A stretch of DNA of 64,000 bases. It comes from Asterella californica. Lineage: Eukaryota; Streptophyta; Marchantiopsida; Marchantiales; Aytoniaceae. A model generated the notes under the pieces. That model worked only from the letters and a program-made list of their open reading frames with translations, was not told where the DNA came from and did not search any database. Position numbers and translations under genes: made by a program. Shown here in pieces: positions 1 to 12,549 of this stretch; the stretch's first letter is position 1, and every line of letters begins with the position of its first letter. The stretch covers positions 1,240,001-1,304,000 of the forward strand of contig JAYKYS010000005.1 of assembly GCA_036924285.1 (NCBI GenBank), read 5' to 3'.

Positions 1-80
1 CGCAGGCAGAATAGGCAGAAATAGCAGGATAGTTCCCTAAACCTGCCGCATGATACATTATATCTTGCGATACCGGTTAC

Positions 81-1959
81 CTTGCCTTCTTTCACAGCTC
101 CTTTTCCTCGTATTGCGATTCTTGACCCAGTTTCCTGAATGTCCACATATCACTTGGGCCTCAACACAGTTTCCGACTTACAGAGTAGGCACCGTTGAAA
201 GCCCACCTAGCAGGGGAATCTTCATTAAGAAAACAATTGAGTGCAGCTTCTACTGATGTTTCACTGATACATCCTGTAATGTCATGACATGTCCTAATCA
301 AGCATTTCTGATTACAGCAAGCACGCTTCGAAGAGTACTGCTTAAGTTTTTCAGTTCGGAACACAAACCGCCTCCATTCGTTTCTGGGTGTTCCCACGAG
401 GCCCAAGGATGAGCCCGATGAAGTTGTAGCCCGGGTAGTCCTTGACCTATTATCAACCACAAATTCGTAACTCCGAAGTCAGCTTCACTCCTACAGTTTT
501 TAGATACAGATAAGCTGAACTCACGTTTACTTCTGTCATCCGTGACAGCGAACACAGAGCAATCAAACTATGTGTACAAAGTTTTGCATGTATTGCTTAC
601 AGGGATGTACAATTTAGCCTCTTTGTAAACAGGCTTGTACCCAGAGGGAGGTTTGTAGAGAGGATTCAGTTTCAAACAGTCACCTGGAAAGATTCATGAA
701 GCTGTGTGAGCGGAAGTTCTGCACCATTAATTGGGCGAAATACAAGACAAACTGCTCTAATACGACATGTGCAAAAACTAAATTCAGGAAGCTGAGAGTA
801 GACTGCTAGTGTCATACCTATAGCTTCTCTTCTTTCGAGTTCCAGCTGCTCTCTCCGCCTTCCCTGAACATGCAGTCGAAACCCTTTAAATCACCTACCT
901 GATAAGTTCTTTGCGCATGGTATTGCCTCGACCTCAAGTAGGGTGCATAAGTGTACTGAGCGGAAAACATTTCTAAACCAAACTTACGACTCAGATTCAC
1001 AAAGCTGAAACTGTCGCTTCATTTATACCCCGGAACCGGTGACCAAACTTTATCCATCTCTTCCAACATCCTAACGTTGAAGTGTTAATAAACAGTAGAC
1101 ATCCTCAACGGATCACCTCTCGGGTGTTGGTCCTTTGTCCATTGGGGTCATAGATCGGAGGCGGAGATGGAGATCGAGTGGCCTCATTGGTGTCAATATC
1201 CAACTGCCCAGACTCCAACTGTGCAGCTATCTGCTCGGCCCGAGTCTGCTCAAAATTGGTACCAAGAATAGAACACCAGCCATGTCACTTAAAGCCTTCA
1301 CCTGAAATAGGAATGATCCCATATGAGAGAAAAAAGGGAAAACGCTCACTGGTATTAATCTTAGATCACCGGAGAGTCAGCACATAGCTTGTAAGAATTT
1401 AGCTTCAAGGTCAACAGCAGGTTTTACAAGCTTCAACATTTACCATTGCGGAAAGGGCTACAGCCAATCGTCAGTTGGCGAGACCGTTCATCTACGGTAC
1501 TAGTGCCTCTTCCATTCTACAAAACTTACGACTCTACACGCAGACGACTATGTACTTAGAAGCAGTTGCAAAACATCCTACAATATGGAGAAATACTGTG
1601 GTGAAGAAATATGTTGGCTGGCTCCCAGTAGAACGTACCTGCAGCGCAAGAGCTCTTCCTCTTTTAACCGCCGGATCCTGTGTTAAATCAGGCCCCCACT
1701 TCGTTTTCCTTTGAGGCACTTCGTTCTTCACTTCACTTGGTTCCCACTTGCCGGAAAGATTTCGCACCACAGGAACTAGAGCACCCGATAACTTATTCTT
1801 AGGTATAACAAAGCTTATTCCAGGTGATATGGTTGATTTCGGACTCTCTCCAGGACCTGATGGAGAAACAAGGACGCTTGCCGGGTTCAAATAGCTAGAG
1901 GAGTCTGCAGCATTCTGCAGGACCTTCTCTAGAGATCCATCTATAGCTTGGGTAGCCAT
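81..1959 (-). CDS. SF1/branchpoint-bridging-like splicing factor, 5' part (cut by window edge)
   Basis: SF1/BBP proteins bind the intron branchpoint during early spliceosome assembly in the nucleus, together with U2AF65. Exons read on the minus strand: 1639-1959, 1117-1245, 818-863, 601-683, 369-446, 81-134; phases agree across all junctions and give 237 residues before the left edge removes the rest. Seen in order: a plant-type N-terminus ([16 protein letters not shown]), a basic-Trp motif RKTKWGPD (Trp ~88) where SF1 has its U2AF ligand motif, an [10 protein letters not shown] stretch (131-140) matching the SF1 SPSP phosphorylation site, the NTRE helix region, [12 protein letters not shown], and the start of the KH domain with [21 protein letters not shown] (GPRG at 208-211) and [11 protein letters not shown]. 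The ATG at 1959 is the first in-frame ATG of that exon; an upstream 5' exon cannot be excluded, because a splice acceptor (TGCAG) lies just before it. The rest of KH, the QUA2 helix and the zinc knuckle should lie left of the window. Confidence 0.88.
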
Positions 1960-4900
1960 TAGTCCTGCAGCTTTTCCCAAAAGTTTCTGTTTCCTTGCTC
2001 TGCTGGTGAGGTTTCAAATGCCTTCGAAACAGAACTCTGTTTCACCCCGCAATCATGTCCACCCCAATCCTTTCGCCTGTGGAATAACTGAGAAAGGTAG
2101 CTTCGGAGCAACAAGAACCATCTCGCAAGGCAAGAAGATTGACCTGCAGTTAAGACGCAAATACAAAAGGATGAAATGACCGACAGCAGAGACCGATTCA
2201 GAGACTGTAGAAGTTGACACGCTTGAGGATACAACACACAGACGCTGAAAACGAGTAAGGTGAGTCTATGGAAGAGTAAACAGTGAAGAATCACACTCTC
2301 ACATCTATAGTTCTTGGAAGCCCTGGAGACGACTGCAACTACATCGGTAGGAGGAGAACCATCGTCTGCTTGTTGTCAACTTCACAGTTCTCTAAAACAG
2401 ATCTTGATAGGCATGTACAGGTAGGATAAGATTCAGTCTAGAATCTGAACGAACATAAAAGTCAAGGAGTCAGATCTCTCACCAACATATCCAACTAAGC
2501 TAAGAACCCGATGTTGGAATACTTCAGGTTAAAAGCTGCAGTACACTTCAAATCTTCTCTGTTGGTGTCATACATATGAGGCCAGTTACACTGGCAGTAC
2601 TAAATTTTCTGCAGCCGGTCCAAGAAGTGTATCTGGACAACATAATCCCTGACTGCCAGTTTTCTCAGTGATTGGAGCCGAAATCCTCGTGGAAACTTTG
2701 CTCAAGTCCAAAATGCAGGTGCTGGGGCGTCTGTTCTTCAAGTGAAGAGATATAAAATGCAACATCACACATTTTGGCATACAAAGAAAAGCATTTTGGA
2801 AAGGGATAGCAGAAACAACACAAATCCCAGTCACTTGAGCTCAGCGTTGTCCATCTTCTTTTAACTTGCTCACAGCAAGCAAAGCCGATGTGATCGCCTG
2901 CTCGTCCCCGAGCCAGGAGCTCTACGTGTTGCCAAGCTAAACGCACCGGGATACTATACGCCTCTACTATATTTCTCTAATTTGATCAACTGCATGTCTG
3001 GCGCCACTTAGAGACTTTCTATGGAGTTCTGGTTCGGTTATCATTTGGCAAAGTTTCCAGCACTGCTCTAGTTTGGGTGAAGTTTAAAGCACACCGGACT
3101 GAATTCCTCATTGCCGTGTGTACTTTACTTTTTCTACCTTGACCCGATACGTTTGCTGCTGGAATAGTACTTTGGCAGACGTCTGAGTAAATCTTGTAAC
3201 GCAGCGACAAGACGATCGATTGGGTTCGCCGTGAAGTTAGTACACTTGTTCGCGCAGTTTCATCCTCAACTTCCGGGGTCTCGGCTTCCGACTTGCTCTG
3301 CCTTGGAGAATGAATTCAACCTCTTGTTCACCAACGTTGGTTTTTCCGACCTACGAGATATAGTACTTCCTTTTCTTTTCTTCCTACGAAGTTTCTACAA
3401 AGAAGGGTTTTGTTGACAGCAAGAAAAACACCTGGAACCAAACTCCCAATATATACACAAACGTCCCCACGCTACCCGCTCGCTAGAGACGAAAATCTCC
3501 AACTGATCGGTCAATGTGGACAGAATCTGAACGCTGGCTCTGCCCAGAGACACAACACGGAAGGGAAGATGCTGTTCACTCGCGGTTGGAAAAGATTAAT
3601 TCTTCGTTCGATATGTGCAGACTTCAACCGGAATGTTGTGCCTCCCTCAGCAAATAGCAAGCCAAGAAGAAGTTACGAGCCGCATGTCATCCTTCCCGCG
3701 TGTCTCATGCATATAGATGGTTTTGTATAGCGACGTCGTTCCTCGACCTTTCGTCGTTCTTGTTTTCTGTGATCGTTTACAGGTACTAAGACAGCATTTT
3801 GACCTCTGAGCCTCTCAGGTGAGGTAGAATCGCAGGTGCAACGCATCATTCTCTTCTCTACCATACTGGGCCTATTACTGGCGCGCCGCGCGCCAACTGT
3901 ACGTAGTTGGTCCGGAGATGGTTGTCATTGCACGCACCTAGTGCATGTTACCACATGGTAGGTACTGCAGTTCGTTTCTATAAAACAATACAATTTCCGA
4001 TATTAACACAGAGGCGTGAAAACAAACTTTTGTCCTCAAGCCTCTGTCCTCCATGCTTGTCTTTCCATAGATAGTCTAATTAGCAAGCTCGCGTAGTTGG
4101 AAGCTCGCCCGTCTCATTAAAGTCAGCTGATTGTTTTACTGAGTCCTTGAGGTCCTTACCACACCACATTTCCCAATAGCTTTGGACTTGATCATCATCT
4201 GACATTGAGAATAATCTGAAATTTGTGCAATTTTACATTAACACTTTGTTGAGCCTCATGTTCGTGGTTTATGATCAGCTAGCTTCTCAATCATCTAGGA
4301 GACATTTCCCCCTCATATAGAGTCACTTTGTAAGTTCAACAATTTTGGAATGAACAAGAAAGCAACACATTAGCGAGAAAGACTTGCGCAGCCAATGAGA
4401 GATGTTGAGAGATGTTTATTAAGAACGCTGAACTCGCTAATATACAGAGGAAAAGCCGTAAGTATGAAACTTGACCTTCATGGTCACCAGACGAAACTAA
4501 TCAATGACTGAGACTAAATGAACATTTACAACTTTACTTTACAACTTACACGACTTCTAGTAAACCTACAGGTTATACTACGAACGAATACGAGAGAAAC
4601 CAATGACGTTTATGGTAATCATGGTGACTCTTCTCTGTGGCGCAACCGTGTTCTTCTCTCTCTGTAACTGTGACTTACAGACAACAAAAAGAGGACACTC
4701 TCTTAACAGGAACCTAAACCGGGATTCTCAGCCTCGACATACTTCTCTAAAACTGGATCTGAAACTTATACATCTTGAGTCTACTTCCAACGTGTGGCCG
4801 AGGAAGTTCCGTCCGTTCATGCTTTGGAGAGTTCGATGCAATGTGTCAATACTGGACTAAAGTATATTAAAACTGGAGTCATGGGGGACATAGGTGACAA

Positions 4901-5668
4901 GGCCAAACTTACCAAGGAATTCCACCTGCAGTTTAGGGTGCCTAATCCAGCAAGTTAACACTCCCATCATCGACAAAATCGCCGGTATACTTGATGTGCC
5001 AAGCTACCTATCTAACTTTTAGAAAGACTCAACTCTAGCCATTGTCCCAAACGGCAATAAACAATCCCACTTAAACTACATAACACTCACTGACTTCCCG
5101 AATGCGAGACAACTCCACTGGCAGCATATCTCATAATCAACAGTTATACATTACAGAAAGAATAAACCCATAACGGTATCCGATGCACCCTGGGATGTCC
5201 AGCACATCACCACAACAGTGGTATATCTTCTAACGTATCCCAGACTTCCACAAACTGCTCCAATTGGGCGATCAGGCTCCGGCTCCATTAGCTTTAAGCT
5301 TTGTGTGAAGCACACCCTCCCTCGAACTTCCCGTCATCTTTGGTGCGGTGTCACTGCGATAAAATCTTCACCGACTCACTTAACTGCCTCTGCCTACCTG
5401 TACACGGCTGAGGATTCGGTTGCATTCTTGAGAGCACCCATGCGGCTCAATCAGAGCCATCGTACTCACAACTGTGTCAATAATGTTTGCTGATATGAAA
5501 CTGAGTGAGCCTGTACATTAGAAAAGAAACCGAGAGGATCCAAGACCCAGGCCTGATAAAGCCATCCTCCGTCGTCGCTTGTTGGAAGTGACGATGATGA
5601 GCTGGCATGGTTCACAGAATTCAAGGCCTGATAACCACCAAAAAATAGGAGAATTACAATGTTTACAT
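1960..5668. other. Spacer between SF1 5' end and O-fucosyltransferase 3' end
   Basis: No exon could be assigned. It must contain the SF1 promoter and 5' UTR (possibly with a 5' UTR intron) and the 3' UTR of the O-fucosyltransferase gene. A CT-rich run at about 3367-3395 lies 1.4 kb upstream of the SF1 ATG. A short GC palindrome (TGGCGCGC C GCGCGCCA) sits at about 3884-3900. ORFs here are short, overlap on both strands and match no family I recognise. Confidence 0.5.
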
Positions 5669-8600
5669 TCACTTAAAAGAAAAGTTCCGAGAGGAAGGCC
5701 GAGACGATGATGAGGGTTCGTCACACAGGCACTCTTGTGGGTTTGAGTAGAAGTAGTCTTCCTCTTTCGGTTTACCAGGAACTACTCGCCTTTTCGCCGG
5801 GGAGCCCATCCGACCCTCGTGAACTTGCCGAACGGCAAGAGAAAACTCATCCCACTGTAATAGCCTGCTTTCATACAAATCTAACAACTCGACCAGCCTC
5901 TTCCGATCTAAAAGTACAGTTGTCCGAAATCCAAGATACCTGCATAACAAAGACACAGTGTCAACTATACTTGTGATAGGAATACAGAACCAGGCCCATC
6001 TCGATTCATTCATACACGAACTCGGGGAGACTAACGACACTCAGTAACGCAGTTGCTTAAACTACAGGATCCGAACATCATAACACTTCGGCTTTAACCG
6101 CTGCTAGTCCAAAATCAGAGGATGAAACACTGAAGTTCGATAAAAAAAAAAATGCTTCAGCTGACTGAGCTGCAATTAGGCACCTTGCTCACCTAACCAC
6201 CACAAGCAGAAGTAACAAAACATCTGCAACAGAGCCGGAGAGAATGGAACTGAAATCAGGACTAAGATGCTAGGGGAAGGCTGAGATGTGGCCCATGCAA
6301 ATAATACAGAGAGGGTGAGCGATGAACCAACCTGCGATGACCTTCCACAACCTTCGCCATATTACCGTCATATGTAGGAATAAAGACGTCGCTCGCCAAG
6401 GAAACTAAATAATCAAGACTTGCCATCTGTGATGACCGATTTACAAAGGGCCTCAGCTCGTCCTTGCTTAAAAGCATTTCTTTCCGGACCTGCACGAAGA
6501 CGTGCGTACCCTCAGAATCTGAACTTGAACAGTGAAATGTTCGGACAATAATTACAAGTCCTCTATTCACCCTTAACCAAAACAGCTGCAAATCCAGGGA
6601 GTATTTTGTTAGCTTAAGTTCATGCCAGAATGTGTCAACATTCGCGAAGTAGGCAACTGACCACATTCGGAAAAGCTGCATGCAAATCGGCCATCCTTCT
6701 CTCACTACCGTATATTTCTCCAGCGGCGATGTATATTTGGGTGTCTCGGTCATAGCCCAAAGCTCTCAAGATTAACGCAGTCTCTTCTGGTGTAAGCGGA
6801 CAAAGGCCGTCCTTCCGCTTCTGATCTGACACAATTGCCTTTTCTTTCCACCAAGGATAAGCGTACCTGCGGAACCTAATCCCACTTAATGTCCTTGCTG
6901 ACTGACTCTATACATGCAGATACCAAGAGAAACAAACTTCCGTCTAAAGGCCCAATGCATTGAGCGCATAGAAATACGAAGCTGCCGAGGGGCTATGCTA
7001 AACACCGTGAAATACTCTTAGTCGTGTGAAGCAAACATGGAGTACCAAAAGCAAACAAAGGGACTGTTGACAGGCAATGCCGAACCTCATATTCGTAAGT
7101 TCTTCGGCCTCCTGGTTTGTACAGCCATGCGTACATCCAGAAAATGCCAACATATCCATCTCATACCGTAGATGTAGTACAAGAAATGGACCCCTCCCTC
7201 GAAGAATTTGCACCAATCTTCGACCTAATTCTTCAATACGAGGAGTAAATCGAAGAGCGTGATAATTTACATGGCAACGTAGCTTCTGCATGGCAATCGG
7301 AAGACCATTGTTTGCCAAGCGGGAGTCTGTTTTATTCAGCCGCACAACTGCGTACTTTTGAACAAGAGGTAAAATCTGCTCATCAGAATAGAAAGATAAT
7401 TGTTAAAAACTGGAAGGAGGTTCATCCGTAAATCAAGCAGTTGAGTGCTGAACGAAAGCTGTTAGGAATAGCAAGCTATAATACCTGCTCAGAGTAGTAC
7501 GTTTCACTTGACCAGCTCACCGGGGGCAACCCAAAATAATGTCCCTGTGACACCATGTTCGCGTACTCCTGGGGAAGCTCCCTGACAATGTGGACATCAT
7601 CCTTGAGGGATGAAATAAAATGATCCACATCGAAAATGTCACCGAAATCACTGTCAATTCACAAGGAACGAAATTTAAAAAGGTGGCAACGCTTTTGACT
7701 CCTAGTTCTTCGAGCACTACCTGAATGAGGCTAAAGCAGTCCACTGGCAACTTCTCTGTCCAGAAGTAGTGCAGTTCCCAACGTCGAGTCCTTAAGATGG
7801 ATGAAGAAAGTCAAAGGACGCAAAGAAGCTTACTTCACTCCGATAGATGCCAACACATCCTAAAACTTACCTTGGATCAGCCCAGAATGAAGTTTTGTCC
7901 AGTTCAGGTAGCACCAACGTGACATTCATATGTCTAGAAATGGCAACCATGTCACAAATCTGCCATCCAACAACTTCAAGGGTGATAACTCAGCAGTCTG
8001 ACCAGCAACTGCTCTCCTACTCAGACAGACTCCGACGCATGCTGTATATATAGAAGAACAGCAAACAGCAGACTCAAGGCAAGACATATGACACCTTGCA
8101 ATCAGGCATTTCAAAGCAAGGAAATTCGTACCGCGGCCCTCATCTGATTGAGTCCCCCATTACAGGACACCATCAGGTATCCGTTGCTTTGGTACAATCC
8201 TACAAAAGCAAGAGGAAGTGAGATAATAAACAACAATGCCTAGACTATTTACTGTAGCTAAGAACGCTTAGATCCTTTTCAATAACTCCGGATACACAGA
8301 CAGCCTCCAACCGATATAAATGGCGCGCCCAATAAAGCTCTTAGACATGTGAAAATTTAAGTTCTCTAACGAAACCTGACAGCTCGTCCGATCGAAGGTA
8401 GCAGTCAGTTCTGTGGGCTGACAGGACTTCCAGCCCACAGGACTGACAACTGAAACAGCACCAAAGTTCAGAATCGGCAACGGTGAACTTACTGGAAGAA
8501 GAGGTAGATTGATGGACCAGATGAATTGAGGTAGACTGATTCCGTACAGGAAGGGGCTGATGAATCTGCTCGAAGCAAGAGCGGAGCATTTGCGGCTGCC

Positions 8601-8862
8601 ATAACTCTCTGAAGGTCGTAAGCTGAATGAGGCATGTCCACAGGAAAATGCTGGTACTGGCACGAATGAACCACACCTGCATGCGGGATCTTGGTAGCAT
8701 CGGCGCCTTGCCTTTACCGGATTTCAACTGTCCAGCCAAAGACTTCAAGTCCACCTCCTGCCACCAATCTTTGGACTTCCCATTACTTGTCGAATGACTC
8801 GGTAGACCCCCCTTGCTTAGCATGGCTCCCGTCATTCCAGTTTCTGGTAATGCACGCAGCAT
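5669..8862 (-). CDS. Plant GDP-fucose protein O-fucosyltransferase family member, type II membrane protein
   Basis: A probable Golgi glycosyltransferase of the plant O-FucT family (formerly DUF246), expected to transfer fucose from GDP-fucose; the acceptor is unknown. Exons on the minus strand: 8493-8862, 8132-8199, 7871-7959, 7485-7650, 7086-7375, 6662-6866, 6332-6489, 5669-5939; phases agree and give 538 residues, a normal length. The ATG at 8862 follows an in-frame TGA. Features: basic cytosolic tail, one membrane anchor (about 62-81, [20 protein letters not shown]), [16 protein letters not shown] (129-144, GDP-fucose-binding region), [47 protein letters not shown], the conserved [14 protein letters not shown] (from 299), [40 protein letters not shown] (DGN at 437) and the C-terminal [17 protein letters not shown]. 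No conserved block is missing, so the gene looks functional. The exact acceptor specificity cannot be inferred. Confidence 0.93.
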
Positions 8863-9584
8863 GCCCGTTCACTAGATTCCTAAAATTCGGGCATTTTCTT
8901 TCAGCCCTCCGAATACACGACTGGTCCAAGGGTATTCGCGACTGATGTTTCCCGAGAGAAATTCCAAATGACATTTATGACATAGCAGAAAATCGGTGAC
9001 AATGCAGTACAAAATTCCAGAGGATGTACAACGATTCCTGTTCCTGCTCTGCTGGATATCCACCAGAAATGCAAAGCAGGCCCGAAGGAGCCTATGGAGT
9101 TTTAGACAAGATTCTTTTGCTCGTCGACAGACTACTCTTCCACGCACCAAACCGTCAAAATCTGCTTAAGACTACTACCTCAACCACTACATAATAAGCG
9201 ATCCGCCAAAATGCAAATCAATTCTCATTCTTCCAGATCCTTTTCAGCTGCATTTTCCATTATCAACTCTCTCACTCTTTCTGTGGTGGCAACATCCCAT
9301 CTCTCGTCCACAAGAAACACGCACTGCATCAGGTCTTTCAAGTCCAATCGCCTAAGGCGGCATTTCACTCTGCAATCCATTACCATTATTCTTCTTCTCT
9401 CGTCCACCCGTCGCCTGCTCGCTCCTCGGCTCACATACTTATCCTACACCCTTCCCCTCCTCTCCTCTCTCTCGTCTCCAACATACGAACGACACACTCC
9501 TCCGCCTGCTACTCCTTCTTCATATGCACTCCGTTCGTATTTCTCTTGCCATCTTCGTGGAAACTTGCGGCAATCAATTCCATT

Positions 9585-9720
9585 CCTTCCCTGACTGTCT
9601 CCCTATTCCTCTCTATACATATATCTCTCTGTCTCTCTCTTTCTCTCTTTCTCTCTCCCTCTCTGCTCCTCTGTTCTCTTCTTCTCTTCACTTCCTCGTC
9701 CTAAGCCCTCCTCCCATCTT
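9585..9720 (-). promoter_or_regulatory. GA-rich tract upstream of the O-fucosyltransferase ATG
   Basis: The plus strand shows repeated TCTC units (about 9625-9665) inside a wider C/T tract, so the gene strand reads (GA)n. It lies 0.72-0.86 kb before the ATG. GA repeats are common in plant 5' UTRs and promoters and are bound by BBR/BPC proteins; that role here is inference. Confidence 0.35.
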
Positions 9721-10533
9721 GTTCCTCGTAGCTACAGACAGCTACGTCTGATCTCTTCATCTTCTCGTCCTTCGCCTTCTTCGTCCTCGTTCTCGTAGCT
9801 CTGCTTCCACTGCAGCAGTGCTACCGGTAGTACTATCAGTGCTGCAAGCACTCGTACTTGACCAAACCACGGTCACCACACCCAGTCCAGCCACTTGTTC
9901 TGCTTCCTGCAATTCCGCAATGGACAGACGTTACTGTAAATACCAGTCCAGTGATGGCCGCTCTCCTCTCTCTTCCCTATTTCATCGGCCTCGTTCGCTG
10001 GCTCTTTCATTGTCCCTTCTCTAGTCGCCGTCTTCGTCCTCGTCTGCCCTGCCCTCAGTTCCCTGTTCCAGATAAAGGAGAATCTAAGAGTCCATTTTCA
10101 CTGGCAATTTCAAGATCCGACGATCACTGCCCGCAGGCCCAGAATCCTTACAAGACCCGAGGATTCCGGCATCTAACGGTCAACACTCATATTACCAGTT
10201 TATTTATTGTGCATGATGTGTATTTTCACAAATGACTCGATCCTCATATTCATCCTACGATTTGGCAGGATGTTACTTTCTTCTCATCCCAGACTCCCCT
10301 TATCCCTCTAGTCTCTCTGCCTTCCTTTTTTTACGTTCCATTCACGGCAGACGTTTCTGAGCGGTACTGTGGTTCCGTAGTAGACGCTCGTCACATGTTC
10401 CATGGTTTCTCTAATAGGAAGCGTCGTGCTGACTGGACCTCGTGACTCGGTATGCAACCAATCACAATCTACAAGCTGGTCATCATCAACCCGCGCCAAA
10501 ATGCACGAGCCCATGCTTCTGCGGCGAACCGCC

Positions 10534-10561
10534 CCAGCGCCAATCCCTTCACTGGCGCTGG
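10534..10561. repeat. Perfect 9-bp-arm hairpin
   Basis: CCAGCGCCA (10534-10542) and TGGCGCTGG (10553-10561) are exact reverse complements around a 10-nt loop in a GC-rich patch. Function unknown. Confidence 0.6.
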
Positions 10562-11929
10562 CCGCGTCAGGAGGTGAATACCATTCCGTCGCCTGCGAAT
10601 CGGCATATGCTCGCCTATCGAGCAGGACCCGGGAGAACAGTTCATGGTCCCCACAAGACCGAGACGGCTGTATTTCTGGCTGAAAACGTAGTCTGAAAGT
10701 ACAGCCGCGATGAAACTACTTTCCGCCTACGAAGGAACAGCGACCTGCGAGTGGTTGGTGGCGGCGGACAGTAAGGGTCGCTAATAGAGGGCAGTTAGGG
10801 TCGCTAATCGTCCGCTAGAAAAGTGAATCTGTATGACGACTGCCACAGTGTCAAGTCATTCCCGGTGAAGATTCCGTCTCGCTTGGACTAGGTACAGTAA
10901 GGAACTGAACAGGGAACCGAGGTTTACAGTTTACTGCGTGTCTTTTCCCAACCCAAGGTCGAGAAGAAAAGCAGTGAATACACTTCACTACAGGTCAACC
11001 GACGCTTCAAATCACGCTACAGTACATACAGTTGCAAACAGTAACAACGTTCCTCCCTAAGTTGAGAGGGGGTCTAACCCGGGGTTTTCCACCAACTCGG
11101 ATAATTTCGATGGCTACCGTGGCTGTCTCAGCCTGTCTGCCTGGTTGGCTCCTCCTTAGCTACAGCGAAGCAACGAGAATCTCCTGCTTTAACCTCCTGT
11201 TACCAGTTTAATCTCGTATGACAATTTGTCCTCTAGTCAAACACTGAGGTGAATGGGCTCTGGTAACTGACTCAGAGTAACTGGCACGGTAGAGAAGACA
11301 GAGTGCACATCCTTCTTCTACGCGTTATTATCACCGGCATAATCGATATCTAGGCTGCATAATATGCATGTTAAGAGTTCAGACTGGTTGTAGTGTCCTC
11401 CATTTAAAACATTTGCCACAATCACATAACTGTAGTTAGATTATAATAGTGAGTGTCAAAGCTAAAGCAAAAAATTCTCTAACGTCGATAAGGGAAAAGG
11501 TCATAGTTTATCGAACGGTAGCTTTGTCTAGAGTCGTGTGTTGTTTAAGACTTTGTTTTTGTATAGTTGTAAGTATTTTTAAAATTTTAAAAATTTTAAA
11601 ATTACTATAGATTATTTATTTACTAAATTTTTACGATTGATATGAACATCCAAATTGAACAAAAAATGAATTAGAGGTGCCCGTGGACACCTGGCCGCAG
11701 TCGTAACCGTCACCCTCGGGTTATGAATATTTACAAAATATTTCAGGTTTGACACGCACTACAAAAATTAGATCAGTTATTTATGATATGGACCAATCGA
11801 AATTTTATAGTCATTCTCTCTAATTTTTTCTTTTCTAGTCATTATGGTAATTATTTAATCAGAAATAATTATTTATCCGTGCAGACTGTATTGTAGAAAG
11901 AGAGTAACTATAACTCTTAAGTTTATAGC

Positions 11930-12004
11930 TTTACTTGCATGCAAACCATGAAGCTTCACTTGGATGCAGACAAGTGGATCTGCATGGGTTTGCATGCAAG
12001 TAAA
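11930..12004. repeat. Inverted repeat with 18-bp perfect arms
   Basis: The arm TTTACTTGCATGCAAACC at 11930-11947 pairs exactly with 11987-12004. The 39-nt interior contains further complementary pieces (CACTTG/CAAGTG). Both arms carry a GCATGC core. Possibly a very short foldback element. Confidence 0.65.
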
Positions 12005-12010
12005 TCTTGA

Positions 12011-12035
12011 TTTATTATTATTATTATTATTATTT
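12011..12035. repeat. (TTA)n microsatellite
   Basis: About eight consecutive TTA/ATT units. Confidence 0.9.
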
Positions 12036-12549
12036 CTCTTTAGATCTTAATTGTAGAATTTTCCACCTGTTTCTGTTCCTCTTGTCTTTATTACATATCT
12101 ATACATATTAGTTTCTATTCTTTTACATATCAGGAATCATTTTTCACTGTATAATCTATTTTTTTAAATTGACCGTAACGAATAACAAAAGCTAAATTCT
12201 TGCATCCATCTTTATCCATCTTGTCCTCTTCTGGGTGGTTCTTCGCTAAATCGCTTAGGGTGTATAAGCGTTGGTACCTCTTTTCTCCCTCCTCAGATAA
12301 GTTAGAAAACTACATGAAGTAACGCTCTCGCGGGAGTTACTGTAAAAAGTTGAGCTAACGGTTAAACTGCATTCAGATTTGTTACTCTGTTTCTTATCGT
12401 GTTATCGGTGTTTCAGGCCGCCAGACCGCCAGGCGAGGATCCTTTGGGGAGTTGCGGATTTTACCCTACCCTAGTTGACTTTTAACAGTACGTGGTAGCT
12501 TCCCTTCCGATTATCCGGGCTCGGTTTACCGTCACAATAACGACACAAA

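Larger units (their letters stand above)
8863..10700. other. Upstream region of the O-fucosyltransferase gene
   Basis: Contains the presumed 5' UTR and promoter of the minus-strand O-fucosyltransferase gene. From about 9210 to 10060 the plus strand is strongly pyrimidine-rich. Overlapping ORFs at 10402-10696 on both strands look like by-products of a GC-rich patch. No exon could be assigned. Confidence 0.45.
10701..12549. other. AT-rich intergenic DNA, no gene seen
   Basis: No family-like ORF. Includes two AGGGTCGCTAAT direct repeats near 10775-10810, a hairpin at 11930-12004 and a TTA microsatellite at 12011-12035. GC content falls sharply after about 11.4 kb. Confidence 0.55.

Noticed and set aside
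4603..4860. Small secreted peptide gene (85 codons, hydrophobic N-terminus)
   Set aside because: Only the hydrophobic start is suggestive; the rest has no recognisable motif, Cys pattern or supporting context, and such ORFs occur by chance.
10402..10696. Gene in the GC-rich patch near 10.5 kb
   Set aside because: Open frames overlap on both strands and in two plus-strand frames, as expected from base composition; no family similarity.
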